The notes: generated by a model from the letters alone, not told the origin. A stretch of 64,000 nt of DNA from Thermodesulfobacteriota bacterium (GCA_035559815.1 DATMAT010000063.1:78343-142342), one strand, 5' to 3'; numbered from the stretch's first letter, positions 18,316-27,794 are shown. Numbers and translations: made by a program.

Positions 18316-20241
18316 ATGAGGGGGGTTGAATTGTCCTACATCTTTAGTAATACCGCAATACTCCTGTTAGTTGCTCAAGGGGTGTTGATATCCACTTTTG
18401 CCTTTTCCTTTCCAGCAAATAATAAGGGATCAAACCAATGTGCATTCAAGTTTAAAATAGCCGTATTTGTGGCCATAAGCCTTGGACTTTTATTCGGGAT
18501 TTTGAAGGCTATGGCCTTTGTTATCTCCAATAATTACCTGCAGTACGGGATGTATTATATATCGCTTCGTTCTTTGGTATCGAGCGTTGATAAGTGTGTG
18601 TTGATCCCTTTGGGAACGACAGTGCTCTTTTTCATAGGGCTTTATGCTATGAAAGCCCTTCTCCGGTTTACTGGTTTAAGTAAGAGAACCGGCGATGTAA
18701 TCGTATATGGAATAGCACCCTCGGCATCGGTATTTATCATTGGAGGTTATTTGATAAACAGGAAGTATCTTCCAGGGTTTTTTGATTTAAAGAGCATTGT
18801 TGCAAACCTCATATGGGCCACGGTTTGTGTGGTTCTGGTCTGGGTGCTTGGGCTGTTAATTGTAAAAGTATCCCATAAGAAGATTAATTTCCCTGGGAAA
18901 ATGTATGGCGCTAGAACCTTGATCTGTCTGGTGAGTTTGGTTGCGATGCTTAACCTGGCTTACTTTGTCTATTCACGGTCTGCTAAGTCAGACCGTCCTA
19001 ATCTTATTCTCATCTCCATCGATACTTTGAGGGCGGATCATCTAAGCTGCTATGGCTACGAACGTAACACCAGCCCCAACATCGATCGCTTTGCTCGGGA
19101 TGGAGTTTTATTCACGAATACTATTGCCCAGTCCTCATGGACGCTGCCCTCGCATATGTCCATGTTGACAGGACACTACCCGACCGGTCATGGTGTTTTA
19201 TCCAAACACAACAAGCTAAGTGATGGGCATTTGACTATTGCCGAAATACTACAAAACGCCGGATATGAGACTGCCGCTATTACCGATAGAGTCTACTTGA
19301 GTCAGGGGTATGGCTATCAGGGTTTTGACTTTTATCACGACAAGGGTTGTTTAAAGTGCCGGGGCGCAATTAAAAAAACTTACAAAAGGGCAGTTAAATG
19401 GTTGAGAAAGGGCCATTCCAGGCCTTTTTTCCTTTTCCTGCACACCTATCAAGTCCACGCTCCGTATGACCCTTTACCCGGTTACGATATCTATAGCGAT
19501 AAGAGCTATCGGGGCATTACGTATGGATACGTTAAGTATGCTCATTACAACAAAATTCATGACCAAATGACTTTAGAGGATTTTCTGTATTTAATCGACA
19601 AGTATGACGGTGAGATCTACTATACAGACTTTTTCCTCGGAAAGCTGTTCCAGAAACTGAAAGATTTGGGGTTATACGACGATAGTATAATCGTCCTTAC
19701 ATCTGACCATGGAGAAAATTTTTTGGACCATAAGGCCTACAATGTGGGTCATGGCGAACTATACGACGAAATAGTCAAAGTGCCGTTGATTATCAAAGCC
19801 CCTTCGTTTCCTAAAAATCAAGTTATCGAGGCCCAGGTCGAGAGCATAGATATCATGCCCACCGTGCTCGAACTCCTGGATATATCTATTCCAGTCAGGG
19901 TTGATGGGGAGAGTTTAGTTGAATTGGTCAGAATAGGATCATACGACGGCGTGTTCGCCTTCAGCCAAACAGACCATGAATATAAAATGATCAGGAGTAA
20001 AGATTGGAAGCTATTACAGCGATCCCAGAGCGAATTCGAACTATTTGATCTCATAAAAGATCCCAAGGAACAACTAAATATCTTTGCCCAAGAGACCGAA
20101 GTGGTCAAGTCGTTATTTGAAGCACTTAATATTTGGTCCGACACCCAGAAACAGCTATCCAAGTCAAATTCCACGGATAACAAAATCGAGCTGGATAAGG
20201 AACTAACCGACCAGCTAAAGGCTCTCGGCTATATCAACTAA
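18316..20241 (+). CDS. Membrane-anchored sulfatase-superfamily hydrolase, copy 1
   Basis: About 640 residues. The N-terminal 220 residues hold four or five hydrophobic segments; the rest is an alkaline-phosphatase/sulfatase-fold domain facing outward. Metal-binding segments are LILISIDTLRADHLSCYGY and LTSDHGENFLDH. At the nucleophile position of CxPSR sulfatases it has Thr (SSWTLPSHMSMLTG), so formylglycine maturation is not expected. A phosphoryl- or sulfo-ester hydrolase or a lipid-head-group transferase are both possible. The C-terminus ends LKALGYIN. ATG 18316 is the longest start; TTG 18331, 5 bases after AGGGGGG, is better placed. It is a tandem paralogue of the next gene. Confidence 0.8.
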   Translation: MRGVELSYIFSNTAILLLVAQGVLISTFAFSFPANNKGSNQCAFKFKIAVFVAISLGLLFGILKAMAFVISNNYLQYGMYYISLRSLVSSVDKCVLIPLGTTVLFFIGLYAMKALLRFTGLSKRTGDVIVYGIAPSASVFIIGGYLINRKYLPGFFDLKSIVANLIWATVCVVLVWVLGLLIVKVSHKKINFPGKMYGARTLICLVSLVAMLNLAYFVYSRSAKSDRPNLILISIDTLRADHLSCYGYERNTSPNIDRFARDGVLFTNTIAQSSWTLPSHMSMLTGHYPTGHGVLSKHNKLSDGHLTIAEILQNAGYETAAITDRVYLSQGYGYQGFDFYHDKGCLKCRGAIKKTYKRAVKWLRKGHSRPFFLFLHTYQVHAPYDPLPGYDIYSDKSYRGITYGYVKYAHYNKIHDQMTLEDFLYLIDKYDGEIYYTDFFLGKLFQKLKDLGLYDDSIIVLTSDHGENFLDHKAYNVGHGELYDEIVKVPLIIKAPSFPKNQVIEAQVESIDIMPTVLELLDISIPVRVDGESLVELVRIGSYDGVFAFSQTDHEYKMIRSKDWKLLQRSQSEFELFDLIKDPKEQLNIFAQETEVVKSLFEALNIWSDTQKQLSKSNSTDNKIELDKELTDQLKALGYIN

Positions 20242-20387
20242 TTTGGATTAACATTATTTTCCGGTTTTACGGTTCGAGGCAGCCTTTACCCGGGCTGATT
20301 TGTGGTCTTGGAACCGCTACTACGGGTTTTTAATGTGCCCTGATTAGAGTTGTTAAAAATTAAATCGGTTAAAGCCGGCAACAAGAG

Positions 20388-22202
20388 ATGAAATTTGAAA
20401 ATATAAGCCAATACGAGACCAAATTCGTTGTTGCTCTTTTGTTGGCAGGTGTGTTGGGATTTCTACTTGGGGTCATAAAGAGCATAGATTTCATTGTTGC
20501 TAATGGGTACCTGGGGCAGGGGATGTATTATTTAGCCGTTTATTGGTTTACCTCGATCATCAACAAATACTTGTTTATTGCATTGATGGTTGGACTGTTT
20601 GTTTTGGTTGTTCTGGTCGTGGTACTGGCTTTTCTTAACTTCAGCGGCATTGATAGAAAACATAGCAATCTAATCATCGACGGAATAATTCCGGCATTAT
20701 TGCTTTTTATTATAGCTGGGTATTGGATAAATAAGCGGTACCTACCTGGATTTTATGAGTTAAAGAGTATAGTTGGAAACGCTCTATGGCTTCTTACCAG
20801 TGTGTTTGTGGGATGGCTAATCTTGAAGATATCTCGGACCAAATTTAGCGCTTGTCTAAAAATACAAAACCTCAAGATTCTAGTTGTCATATTTTGCTTA
20901 GTTATTGGCCTGAATTTGGGCCGCTATTTGTATTTTCAGTCTTTGGATAAGGGTAGGCCTAGTGTAATACTAATTTCTATAGATACGCTTAGAGCAGACC
21001 ATATCAGTTGCTATGGTTACAGCCGTAATACCAGTCCTAACATAGACCGCTTTGCAGAAGGTGGTGTTCTATTTTTAAACACCATTGCCCAATCCTCGTG
21101 GACATTGCCCTCACATATGTCCATGCTGACTGGCCTCTATCCATCCGGCCATGGTGTATTGTCGACAGATAAGAAGCTTAGCGATGGACAATCGACTCTT
21201 GGAGAATTGCTACAAAACGTCGGGTATGAGACTGCCGCTATTACGGACGGTGGCAACGTGAATCACAGGTTTGGCTACCAAGGGTTTGATTTCTTTGATG
21301 ATAAACCGGTGCAAACCTGGGGTAGCATAGAAGTGACCTACACAAAAGCGGTTAATTGGTTAAGAAAGAACAATTCGAACCCCTTTTTTCTTTTCCTGCA
21401 TACCTACCAAGTCCACGCTCCCTATAGCCCTTCACCTCAATATGATGTTTATAGTGACAAAAGCTATCGAGGCATGTTGGAGGAAACGGAGAAAAAAGTG
21501 GCAACCGACTATCATAGTATTCAAGACAAAATGAAAGAAGAAGATTATGTTTATTTAATTGATAAGTACGACGGCGATATCTATTATACCGACGATTTCC
21601 TGGGAAAGCTGTTCGAGGAACTGAGGGATCTAGGACTCTATGACAGCAGTATTATCATTCTCACCTCAGACCACGGGGAAAATTTTTTAGACCATAAGGC
21701 TCTTGAAATTGGTCATTTTGAGCTTTACGACGAAGTTATTAGAGTGCCGCTGATTATAAAAGCTCCCGCGTTTCCCCAGAGCCGTATTGTTGATGCGCAG
21801 GTGGAGAGCATAGACATTATGCCAACGGTACTCGAGCTTCTGGGCCTTCCTGTTCCAGCAGGAATAGACGGCGATAGTTTGGTTGAAGTAGCGAAGAAGG
21901 GGTCATATGACAGCGCTTTTGCATTCAGCGAAAAAGACCATGAATATAAAATGATCAGGAGTAAGGATTGGAAGCTATTACACCGGTCCCAAAGCCATCT
22001 GGAATTATATGATCTTATTAATGACCCCAGGGAGCAGATTAACCTTTTTGATGAGAAGCTGGAAATTGGCAAATCCCTATTTGTAGAGCTTCAGGCTTGG
22101 ATGGATGCCCAGGCAGAAAAGTCCAACGTCATCTCTGCAGATAAAATAAAGATCGACGATGAGTTAACCGAACAATTAAAAGCTCTAGGCTATGTGAATT
22201 AA
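20388..22202 (+). CDS. Membrane-anchored sulfatase-superfamily hydrolase, copy 2
   Basis: A 604-residue paralogue of the preceding gene, sharing the N-terminal membrane region (GMYYLAVYWF versus GMYYISLRSL), the metal motifs VILISIDTLRADHISCYGY and LTSDHGENFLDH, the Thr nucleophile context SSWTLPSHMSMLTG, FLFLHTYQVHAPY, and the ending LKALGYVN. The two differ mainly in the N-terminal hydrophobic segments and in the loop around residues 300-320. They are separated by 146 bases with no obvious promoter. The pair looks like an old tandem duplication kept for two related substrates, probably cell-surface glycans or lipids (inference). Confidence 0.8.
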   Translation: MKFENISQYETKFVVALLLAGVLGFLLGVIKSIDFIVANGYLGQGMYYLAVYWFTSIINKYLFIALMVGLFVLVVLVVVLAFLNFSGIDRKHSNLIIDGIIPALLLFIIAGYWINKRYLPGFYELKSIVGNALWLLTSVFVGWLILKISRTKFSACLKIQNLKILVVIFCLVIGLNLGRYLYFQSLDKGRPSVILISIDTLRADHISCYGYSRNTSPNIDRFAEGGVLFLNTIAQSSWTLPSHMSMLTGLYPSGHGVLSTDKKLSDGQSTLGELLQNVGYETAAITDGGNVNHRFGYQGFDFFDDKPVQTWGSIEVTYTKAVNWLRKNNSNPFFLFLHTYQVHAPYSPSPQYDVYSDKSYRGMLEETEKKVATDYHSIQDKMKEEDYVYLIDKYDGDIYYTDDFLGKLFEELRDLGLYDSSIIILTSDHGENFLDHKALEIGHFELYDEVIRVPLIIKAPAFPQSRIVDAQVESIDIMPTVLELLGLPVPAGIDGDSLVEVAKKGSYDSAFAFSEKDHEYKMIRSKDWKLLHRSQSHLELYDLINDPREQINLFDEKLEIGKSLFVELQAWMDAQAEKSNVISADKIKIDDELTEQLKALGYVN

Positions 22203-22239
22203 CTTTATGTCGAAATAGTATAGGTAAAATTGGGTCAAG

Positions 22240-23274
22240 CTAATTTGCAATCAGTCCTCTTCCCCTTACGTACTTCGGGCGGGAGGTAGAATAGGGGTTT
22301 AGGTCGAGCCCCGAGTAATCCCCCTCAGCTAGCTTATAAAACCCAAGCGCCCCCACCATTGCCGCATTGTCGGTGCAATATTTGGGGGAGGGAATATAAA
22401 AGGAAATCCCTTCATTCTCAAACCTATCTTTAGCCAGTTCTCTCAAGCGGGAGTTGCAGGCAACCCCTCCGGCAATAACTACCGCTCTTACCTGGTGTAG
22501 TTTCGTAGCGGCCAGGGTTTTTTCTACCAGGGTCTCGACTATGGCTTCCTGGTAGCTGGCGCAGATATTCTTAAGCTTTATTCCATCGGGAGCAGGGTTT
22601 TTCTTGAGGTAGTAGACGAGTGCAGTCTTTAAACCGCTGAAGCTGAAATCAAAGGACGAAGATGTTAAGAAAGGTCGAGGGAATGAAATAGCTTTCCGGT
22701 CTCCCTCTTTTGAGAGTCTGTCAATCTCTACACCGCCCGGATAGCTTAAGCCGAGAAGTTTGGCTGCCTTGTCAAACGCCTCGCCGGCTGCATCGTCCCT
22801 GGTTTTCCCCATTAATTTGATATCGGTATGGTTATTGACCAGGTATAGACTGGTATGCCCCCCTGAAACCACAAGGCCTATGAACGGAAAAGGAACGTCG
22901 TACTCCAGGTGAATGGCGGCCAGATGAGACTCAAGGTGGTCTACGCCGATGAGGGGAACCTCGAGGGAGAAGGCCATTGCTTTTGCCGTTGAAACCCCAA
23001 CCATAAGGCATCCGACCAGGCCCGGCCCGCGTGTTACAGAAATACCTTCGATCTCTGAGAGCGATACTCCGGCGTCGGAAAGGGCTTTTTCCAGTACGGG
23101 AATTATGTTCTCGACATGCTTTCTCGAAGCGAGTTCTGGTACCACCCCACCGTATTTTTTATGGATTTCAACCTGAGAAGACACCACGCTGGAGAGCGCA
23201 GTCTTACCGTCTTTGATGACCGCTACCGCCGTCTCATCGCAAGAGGATTCTATACCCAGTATAAGGGATGGCAC
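22240..23274 (-). CDS. tsaD: tRNA N6-adenosine threonylcarbamoyltransferase
   Basis: A 344-residue ASKHA-fold enzyme that transfers threonylcarbamoyl to A37 of ANN-decoding tRNAs, working with TsaB/TsaE and TsaC. The N-terminus is LILGIESSCDETAVAV. The metal-binding HxxxH is VDHLESHLAA. Nucleotide-binding segments are VSGGHTSLYLV, AGEAFDKAAKLLGL and VVIAGGVACNSRLR. The C-terminal Asp of KYCTDNAAMVG is conserved. Length is normal. It converges with the sulfatase pair (37 bases between stops) and is divergent from the Phe-rich protein gene. Confidence 0.96.
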   Translation of the reverse strand: MPSLILGIESSCDETAVAVIKDGKTALSSVVSSQVEIHKKYGGVVPELASRKHVENIIPVLEKALSDAGVSLSEIEGISVTRGPGLVGCLMVGVSTAKAMAFSLEVPLIGVDHLESHLAAIHLEYDVPFPFIGLVVSGGHTSLYLVNNHTDIKLMGKTRDDAAGEAFDKAAKLLGLSYPGGVEIDRLSKEGDRKAISFPRPFLTSSSFDFSFSGLKTALVYYLKKNPAPDGIKLKNICASYQEAIVETLVEKTLAATKLHQVRAVVIAGGVACNSRLRELAKDRFENEGISFYIPSPKYCTDNAAMVGALGFYKLAEGDYSGLDLNPYSTSRPKYVRGRGLIAN

Positions 23275-23414
23275 GGTGGTTTATTTTACTGGATTGTTTT
23301 GTGTGTGCAAGATTAGGGCCATCCTGAATCGCTTCTTCGAGTCTATGGGATTTAGTAAAGTAAACGCGGGGTAAATTGTAATTATTATTGTTTAATCGGA
23401 TCGATAAAAACAAT

Positions 23415-23444
23415 TTGGGTTTGTTATATCAGATTTGTTATAAT
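23415..23444 (+). promoter_or_regulatory. Extended -10 promoter for the Phe-rich protein gene
   Basis: TTGGGT (23415-23420), 18 bases, then TATAAT (23439-23444) with an extended TGT immediately upstream (23436-23438). The gene start at 23491 follows AAGGAG by about 10 bases. The perfect -10 plus TGn element makes this a credible promoter. Confidence 0.6.
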
Positions 23445-23490
23445 ATGGTGTAGTAGGGAGCTAATTACTAGTTTAAGGAGTGGTGAGCGG

Positions 23491-24816
23491 ATGGGAATAC
23501 TAAGATTAAGCCTGATAATATTCATTTCAATTGTATTACTTCCTGTTTTGTCCCAAGCGCAAAATTTCCGGGGAGGTGGAACAAGAAGCGGATTTGGCAA
23601 GACCGGTTTCGGGGCCAGGGGTTTTACTGCCGGCAGTTCCGGCTACAGTTTGAGAGGAGGATTCAATAGAAGCTCATTCTCGACTAATAGAGCAGCCGGA
23701 TTAAGGAATGGGGGCCTCGGTAGCAGCTTGGTCAAGCACCCGGGTTTTTCTAATACCAACAGGACTACTTTCGGCAGGGGGTCAAGCTTAACGCGTTCCA
23801 CCACCCTTAGCAACACCCTCACAAATCAAAAACAGAACCTGATTAACTCAGGGGTGATGCCCAGGAAATCTTATAATGGCTTGTCCAGCGGTTCTACTTA
23901 CAGGACGTCCGCTAAAAATAACCTTGATTACAATAATAAAATAGGTACGGGTGGAGGAGATGGTAACCAATTAATAAGCAATGTGGGCTCAACTTTCGAG
24001 AGAAACGAAGTAACTACCGGTTTTATTAATAGCAAAGGACCGGTTTTTAAATCGGGTTCGAGTTTAAACAGCACCACCGCTCCCATAAGAACTAGAAATT
24101 TTACTAATACCTCTTCTTCCAGTATTACTCCAATCACCGTGGAAGAAATAGGCACGGCTCCAGGTGTAGTTTCTGACTCCTCTACCAGGACAGAGATAGC
24201 TCACTGGGTTGATAAAAAAAGCGGGGTCAGACACTTCTCCAATAACATCAGCTCGTATCGAGACGGCAGAGAAACGATAACCTTTGTCGGCGGAAAAAAG
24301 GTAGTTTCCAAAATCGGCAGATTAAAATCAGGTGATTCCCTGGTGGACGGTAGTGAGGGTTTTGGAGATGCTATTACATTTACCAAGACGGCGACAAAAC
24401 CGGCAATCAAGCAATTCGGTAAAGAAACAGGCTCTAATAACGGGCTGAGATACACCACCTCGGAGCCTGCCAAAAAATATCATCATAAGCCGCATCATAG
24501 GGATTTTGACCACCACCGTCATCGCCACCATCACGATACCATAAATTTTTTCTTCTTTTTCAACCCGTTCTTCACTTTCCCAACCTCCACTTTTTTCTTC
24601 GGGTTTAACCCTTTTGTGTTCAAGGCGCTTGTGCTATCACCCTTTGCCTTTCGTCCTTTTTTCTTTCCTTTCGCCTTCTTCACTTTCCATCCTATAGTTC
24701 CGTCTCCTTTCCTATTCAATACTTTTGTATGTCCAAATCTATTCTTCCCTTCATTTTGTAATCCGTTCGCTTTCGGGTCACCCTTTTTCTTTGACCAGTT
24801 CTCATCCTTCTTTTGA
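23491..24816 (+). CDS. Secreted low-complexity protein with His cluster and Phe-rich tail
   Basis: A 441-residue protein of no family I recognise. Residues 1-23 look like a signal peptide (MGILRLSLIIFISIVLLPVL, then SQA). Residues 25-230 are rich in Gly, Ser, Asn, Thr and Arg. Around residues 236-280 a DUF4124-like stretch (AHWVDKKSGVRHFSNNI) is seen. Residues about 328-348 hold 10 His in 21 positions. The last 93 residues contain 37 Phe, with recurring NPF and PFAF units. The coding strand is almost pure pyrimidine in that tail. It has its own promoter and a good ribosome binding site, which support expression. Export, metal binding and surface assembly are inference. Confidence 0.7.
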   Translation: MGILRLSLIIFISIVLLPVLSQAQNFRGGGTRSGFGKTGFGARGFTAGSSGYSLRGGFNRSSFSTNRAAGLRNGGLGSSLVKHPGFSNTNRTTFGRGSSLTRSTTLSNTLTNQKQNLINSGVMPRKSYNGLSSGSTYRTSAKNNLDYNNKIGTGGGDGNQLISNVGSTFERNEVTTGFINSKGPVFKSGSSLNSTTAPIRTRNFTNTSSSSITPITVEEIGTAPGVVSDSSTRTEIAHWVDKKSGVRHFSNNISSYRDGRETITFVGGKKVVSKIGRLKSGDSLVDGSEGFGDAITFTKTATKPAIKQFGKETGSNNGLRYTTSEPAKKYHHKPHHRDFDHHRHRHHHDTINFFFFFNPFFTFPTSTFFFGFNPFVFKALVLSPFAFRPFFFPFAFFTFHPIVPSPFLFNTFVCPNLFFPSFCNPFAFGSPFFFDQFSSFF

Positions 24817-24879
24817 TGGTTGGTTCAGTTAGTTGATTATAAGTAACTCGGTAATCATTCATGGTAGGTGCCAGCCCGG

Positions 24880-24975
24880 CTCGCATAGGGTCGGCGGTGT
24901 TTGGGTAGTGAACAAGCCTGCCTTGAGCCATGCCAAAGGGTCGAAGGGCCTGTCCTGAGCGGGTCGCCAATTTAA
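24880..24975. repeat. Repeat-derived intergenic sequence upstream of rplM
   Basis: The 277-base gap between the Phe-rich gene and rplM contains GGGTCGAAGGGCCTGTCCTG and AGCGGGTCG. These resemble the unit (TTCGAC...CTGAGC...GAAGGG) also seen inside the repeats at 6470, 28115 and 42160. No gene is present apart from the rplM promoter region. Confidence 0.4.
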
Positions 24976-25032
24976 TCGGGGAAGGGATGGTTCTCTTGCC
25001 GATGACCAACGCGGGGGGCATATATGTTATTC

Positions 25033-25060
25033 TTGACAATCAAAGGGGATTTGGTACATT
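25033..25060 (+). promoter_or_regulatory. Candidate promoter for rplM-rpsI
   Basis: TTGACA (25033-25038), 16 bases, TACATT (25055-25060), giving a leader of about 27 bases to the rplM ATG. The -35 is perfect, the -10 partial. Confidence 0.55.
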
Positions 25061-25093
25061 GTTCATTCAACCAAAAAGCTAGGAATAGGTAAA

Positions 25094-25522
25094 ATGAAGA
25101 CATACATGGCCAGGAATGAGGATATAGAGAGGAAATGGTATTTGATTGACGCTAGTGGAAGGACAGTAGGCCGGATTGCCACTAAGATTGCAAAAATTCT
25201 GAGAGGGAAGGACAAACCAGGGTTTACACCACATGCGGATACCGGAGATTTCGTTATAGTAATCAATGCGGACAAGGTAAATTTCACCGGGAAAAAGTGG
25301 ACTCAGAAAACCTATTACTGGCACACGCCTTATCCGGGTGGACTTAAGTCAATTACCGCGGAGAAGCTGTTTAAAGATAAGCCGGAAGAGATACTGAAAA
25401 AAGCGGTATGGGGAATGCTTCCCAAAAGCAAGTGGCAAAACAGGCTGATAACCAGGCTAAAGATATATTCTGGCAGCGAGCATCCTCATGAAGCCCAAAA
25501 ACCAGAGGCGTTGGAGGTTTAA
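25094..25522 (+). CDS. rplM: Large ribosomal subunit protein L13
   Basis: 142 residues, normal length for bacterial L13, an early-assembly protein of the 50S subunit. The family pattern is clear: KWYLIDASGRTVGRIATKIA, LRGKDKPGFTPHADTGDFV, VNFTGKKWTQKTYYWHTPYPGG, AVWGMLPKSKW and LKIYSGSEHPHEAQKPE. It is followed after 8 bases by rpsI, the usual pairing in bacteria, so the two are cotranscribed from the TTGACA promoter at 25033. Confidence 0.98.
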   Translation: MKTYMARNEDIERKWYLIDASGRTVGRIATKIAKILRGKDKPGFTPHADTGDFVIVINADKVNFTGKKWTQKTYYWHTPYPGGLKSITAEKLFKDKPEEILKKAVWGMLPKSKWQNRLITRLKIYSGSEHPHEAQKPEALEV

Positions 25523-25530
25523 GAGTAGCA

Positions 25531-25923
25531 ATGGCTGATGTTACATATTATGGAACAGGAAGGCGAAAGACATCGATAGCGAAGGTGTGGTTACGCGATG
25601 GTGGGGGCAAAATCTCCATAAACGACAAGCCGGTTGAATCGTATTTCCCCCGCGAAACATGGAGAATAAGGGCGCTTGAGGCACTTAAGTTAACCCAGAC
25701 ATTGAATAAGTATGACGTTTTCGTGGATGTGAGCGGAGGCGGGCTAACCGGGCAATCGGATGCCGTAAGGCACGGGCTGGCCAGAGCCCTTCTGCGGGTG
25801 AGCGATTCGTTCAAAAAGACGCTTAAGAGCGCCGGCCTTCTAACCCGCGACCCCAGAATGGTGGAAAGCAAAAAATACGGAAAGAGAAAGGCCAGAAGAG
25901 GCCAGCAGTTCTCGAAGAGGTAA
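25531..25923 (+). CDS. rpsI: Small ribosomal subunit protein S9
   Basis: 130 residues, normal length. The start is YYGTGRRKTSIAKVWLRDG. The central part is GGGLTGQSDAVRHGLARALL, and the end is the highly conserved basic tail RKARRGQQFSKR, which reaches into the decoding centre near P-site tRNA. It is the second gene of the rplM-rpsI pair. Confidence 0.98.
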   Translation: MADVTYYGTGRRKTSIAKVWLRDGGGKISINDKPVESYFPRETWRIRALEALKLTQTLNKYDVFVDVSGGGLTGQSDAVRHGLARALLRVSDSFKKTLKSAGLLTRDPRMVESKKYGKRKARRGQQFSKR

Positions 25924-25997
25924 TATCCACTGGGGTCTGGGGGAGCAATCTAGTCTGTTCAGAGCAGAGTCGAAGGAAGAGGAAGTCAGGGAATCAC

Positions 25998-27353
25998 TTG
26001 CCTAACAAAACCAGAAAAACAGTCAAAAGAAAAGCGAGGATCGTTCCGCCCAGTGGCCGGCTGGGAGTGTTACTTCCGGGGATAGGTGGTGCGGTTAGTA
26101 CTACGTTCATTGCCGGCGTTGAAGCCATAAAAAGGGGGCTCGGCAAGCCCATCGGCTCCCTTACCCAAATGGGTACTATCCGGCTGGGCAAGAGGACCGA
26201 GAAAAGATTCCCTCTCATAAAGGATTTCATTCCACTGGTTAACCCGGACGCCCTGGTGTTCGGCGGCTGGGATATATTCTCTGAGAATTGTTACGATGCC
26301 GCCCTCAAAGCTGGGGTACTGGATAAAAATCTCCTCGATGAGTTAAAAGACGTACTCTACTATACCGAGCCTATGCCCGCTGTTTTTGATAGAAGGTACG
26401 TCAAAAACCTGAACGGCAAGCATCTCAAGTCCGGGAAAACAAAGATGGACCTTGCCGAGCAGCTCATGGACGACATCATCAATTTCAAGAGTGAAAACCA
26501 GCTCGACCGTTTGGTTATGGTGTGGTGTGGAAGCACCGAGGTGTATATAAAGCCTTCCGAGGTTCATAGCTCTATAAAGAAGTTTGAGGACGGTCTGAAA
26601 GACAACCACCCGGAGATTTCGCCAAGCATGATATATGCCTATGCGGCGATTCAGTGCGGCGTGCCCTATGCAAACGGCGCTCCTAATCTTTCGGTTGATT
26701 TTCCGGCGCTGATGAGCTTGGCGCAAAAGAAAAAGGTGCCAATCGCCGGGAAGGATTTTAAGACCGGCCAGACCCTTATGAAGACAATAATCGCTCCCGG
26801 CCTCAAGGCCAGGATGATCGGGCTTAACGGCTGGTTCTCTACCAACATTCTGGGCAACAGGGACGGCGAGGTCTTGGACGACCCTTATTCTTTCAAGACT
26901 AAAGAGGAAAGCAAGCTAAGCGTCCTCGAATATATATTCCAGCCGGACTTGTATCCGGACCTCTACTCTGACTACTACCACAAAGTTAGGATCAATTACT
27001 ACCCTCCCAGGGGAGATGCCAAAGAAGCCTGGGACAACATCGACATATTCGGATGGCTCGGCTATCCGATGCAGATTAAGGTTAACTTCCTCTGTCGTGA
27101 CAGCATACTGGCGGCCCCAATTGTTCTCGACCTGGTTCTCTTTCTGGACTTAGCGGAAAGGGCCGGTTTGTACGGCATTCAGGAGTGGCTCTCCTTCTAT
27201 TTCAAGAGCCCGATGCATGGAGAGGGTCTATACCCGGAACACGACCTTTTCATCCAGCTTATGAAGCTTAAAAACACCCTCCGTTACCTCAAGGGCGAAG
27301 AGCTTATTACCCACCTGGGATTGGATTATTACGATTATTACACCCCGGAGTGA
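25998..27353 (+). CDS. myo-Inositol-1-phosphate synthase
   Basis: A 451-residue NAD-dependent enzyme of the INO1 family, which converts glucose 6-phosphate to inositol 1-phosphate. The Rossmann motif is GVLLPGIGGAVSTTFIAG (about residues 23-40). Further conserved parts are FGGWDIFSENCYDAA, MVWCGSTEVY, YANGAPNLSVDFPAL and the catalytic-Lys region PIAGKDFKTGQTLMKT. The product would serve inositol phospholipids or compatible solutes. The start is TTG at 25998, preceded by a basic N-terminus. It follows rpsI by 74 bases but has no functional link to it. Confidence 0.92.
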   Translation: MPNKTRKTVKRKARIVPPSGRLGVLLPGIGGAVSTTFIAGVEAIKRGLGKPIGSLTQMGTIRLGKRTEKRFPLIKDFIPLVNPDALVFGGWDIFSENCYDAALKAGVLDKNLLDELKDVLYYTEPMPAVFDRRYVKNLNGKHLKSGKTKMDLAEQLMDDIINFKSENQLDRLVMVWCGSTEVYIKPSEVHSSIKKFEDGLKDNHPEISPSMIYAYAAIQCGVPYANGAPNLSVDFPALMSLAQKKKVPIAGKDFKTGQTLMKTIIAPGLKARMIGLNGWFSTNILGNRDGEVLDDPYSFKTKEESKLSVLEYIFQPDLYPDLYSDYYHKVRINYYPPRGDAKEAWDNIDIFGWLGYPMQIKVNFLCRDSILAAPIVLDLVLFLDLAERAGLYGIQEWLSFYFKSPMHGEGLYPEHDLFIQLMKLKNTLRYLKGEELITHLGLDYYDYYTPE

Positions 27354-27409
27354 TTTTTGATCAAAAAAAAGCGAGTGTACGTCTAGCGATCTAGCAGCCG
27401 AGTGCATTA

Positions 27410-27794
27410 TCAAGTCTTTTCTATGATATGGGCACGAAGCCAATCAGTGAGCTCGTCTCGCCCCAACGCGCCAGACGCTACTTGAAGAATGATTTTCTCT
27501 TGCTCATATATAGAGGCGGATATCTCAAAGCCATTCAAGACAAGAAAGACTTCCATTGCAGCATGGCCAGCACGTTTGTTGCCATTGATGAAGGGATGGT
27601 TTTTAATGATTGAATAGCCCAGAGCCGAGGCCTTTTCGACAATTGTGGGGTAAATCTTCACCGCCAAAAGTCATACGCGGCTGAATGAGGGCCGACTCTA
27701 AAGCGCCTAAATTATGGATGCCTACAGCGCCTCCAGACTGGTGCAATATCTGAACATAAAGTTCCAGCATTTCGCCGAGAGTAATATAGCGCAT
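27410..27794 (-). pseudogene. Doc-family toxin, frameshifted
   Basis: Two overlapping frames together make one Fic/Doc-type toxin, which in this family inactivates elongation factor Tu by phosphorylation. The N-terminal part MRYITLGEMLELYVQIL to TFGGEDL reads from 27794. The rest, YPTIVEKASALGYSIIKNHP onwards, is in another frame ending at 27410. Near 27655 the sequence GATTTACCCC would read correctly as GAT-TTA-TAC-CCC if two bases were restored, so a 2-base deletion is the simplest explanation. The catalytic motif HPFINGNKRAGHAA is intact. The start overlaps the antitoxin stop by one base (TAATG). Either the toxin has been disarmed or there is a sequencing error. Confidence 0.8.

Noticed and set aside
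24531..25039. Lys-rich and Arg-rich open frames on the minus strand
   Set aside because: They are the antisense image of the Phe-rich tail and of repeat units. No start signal is seen.
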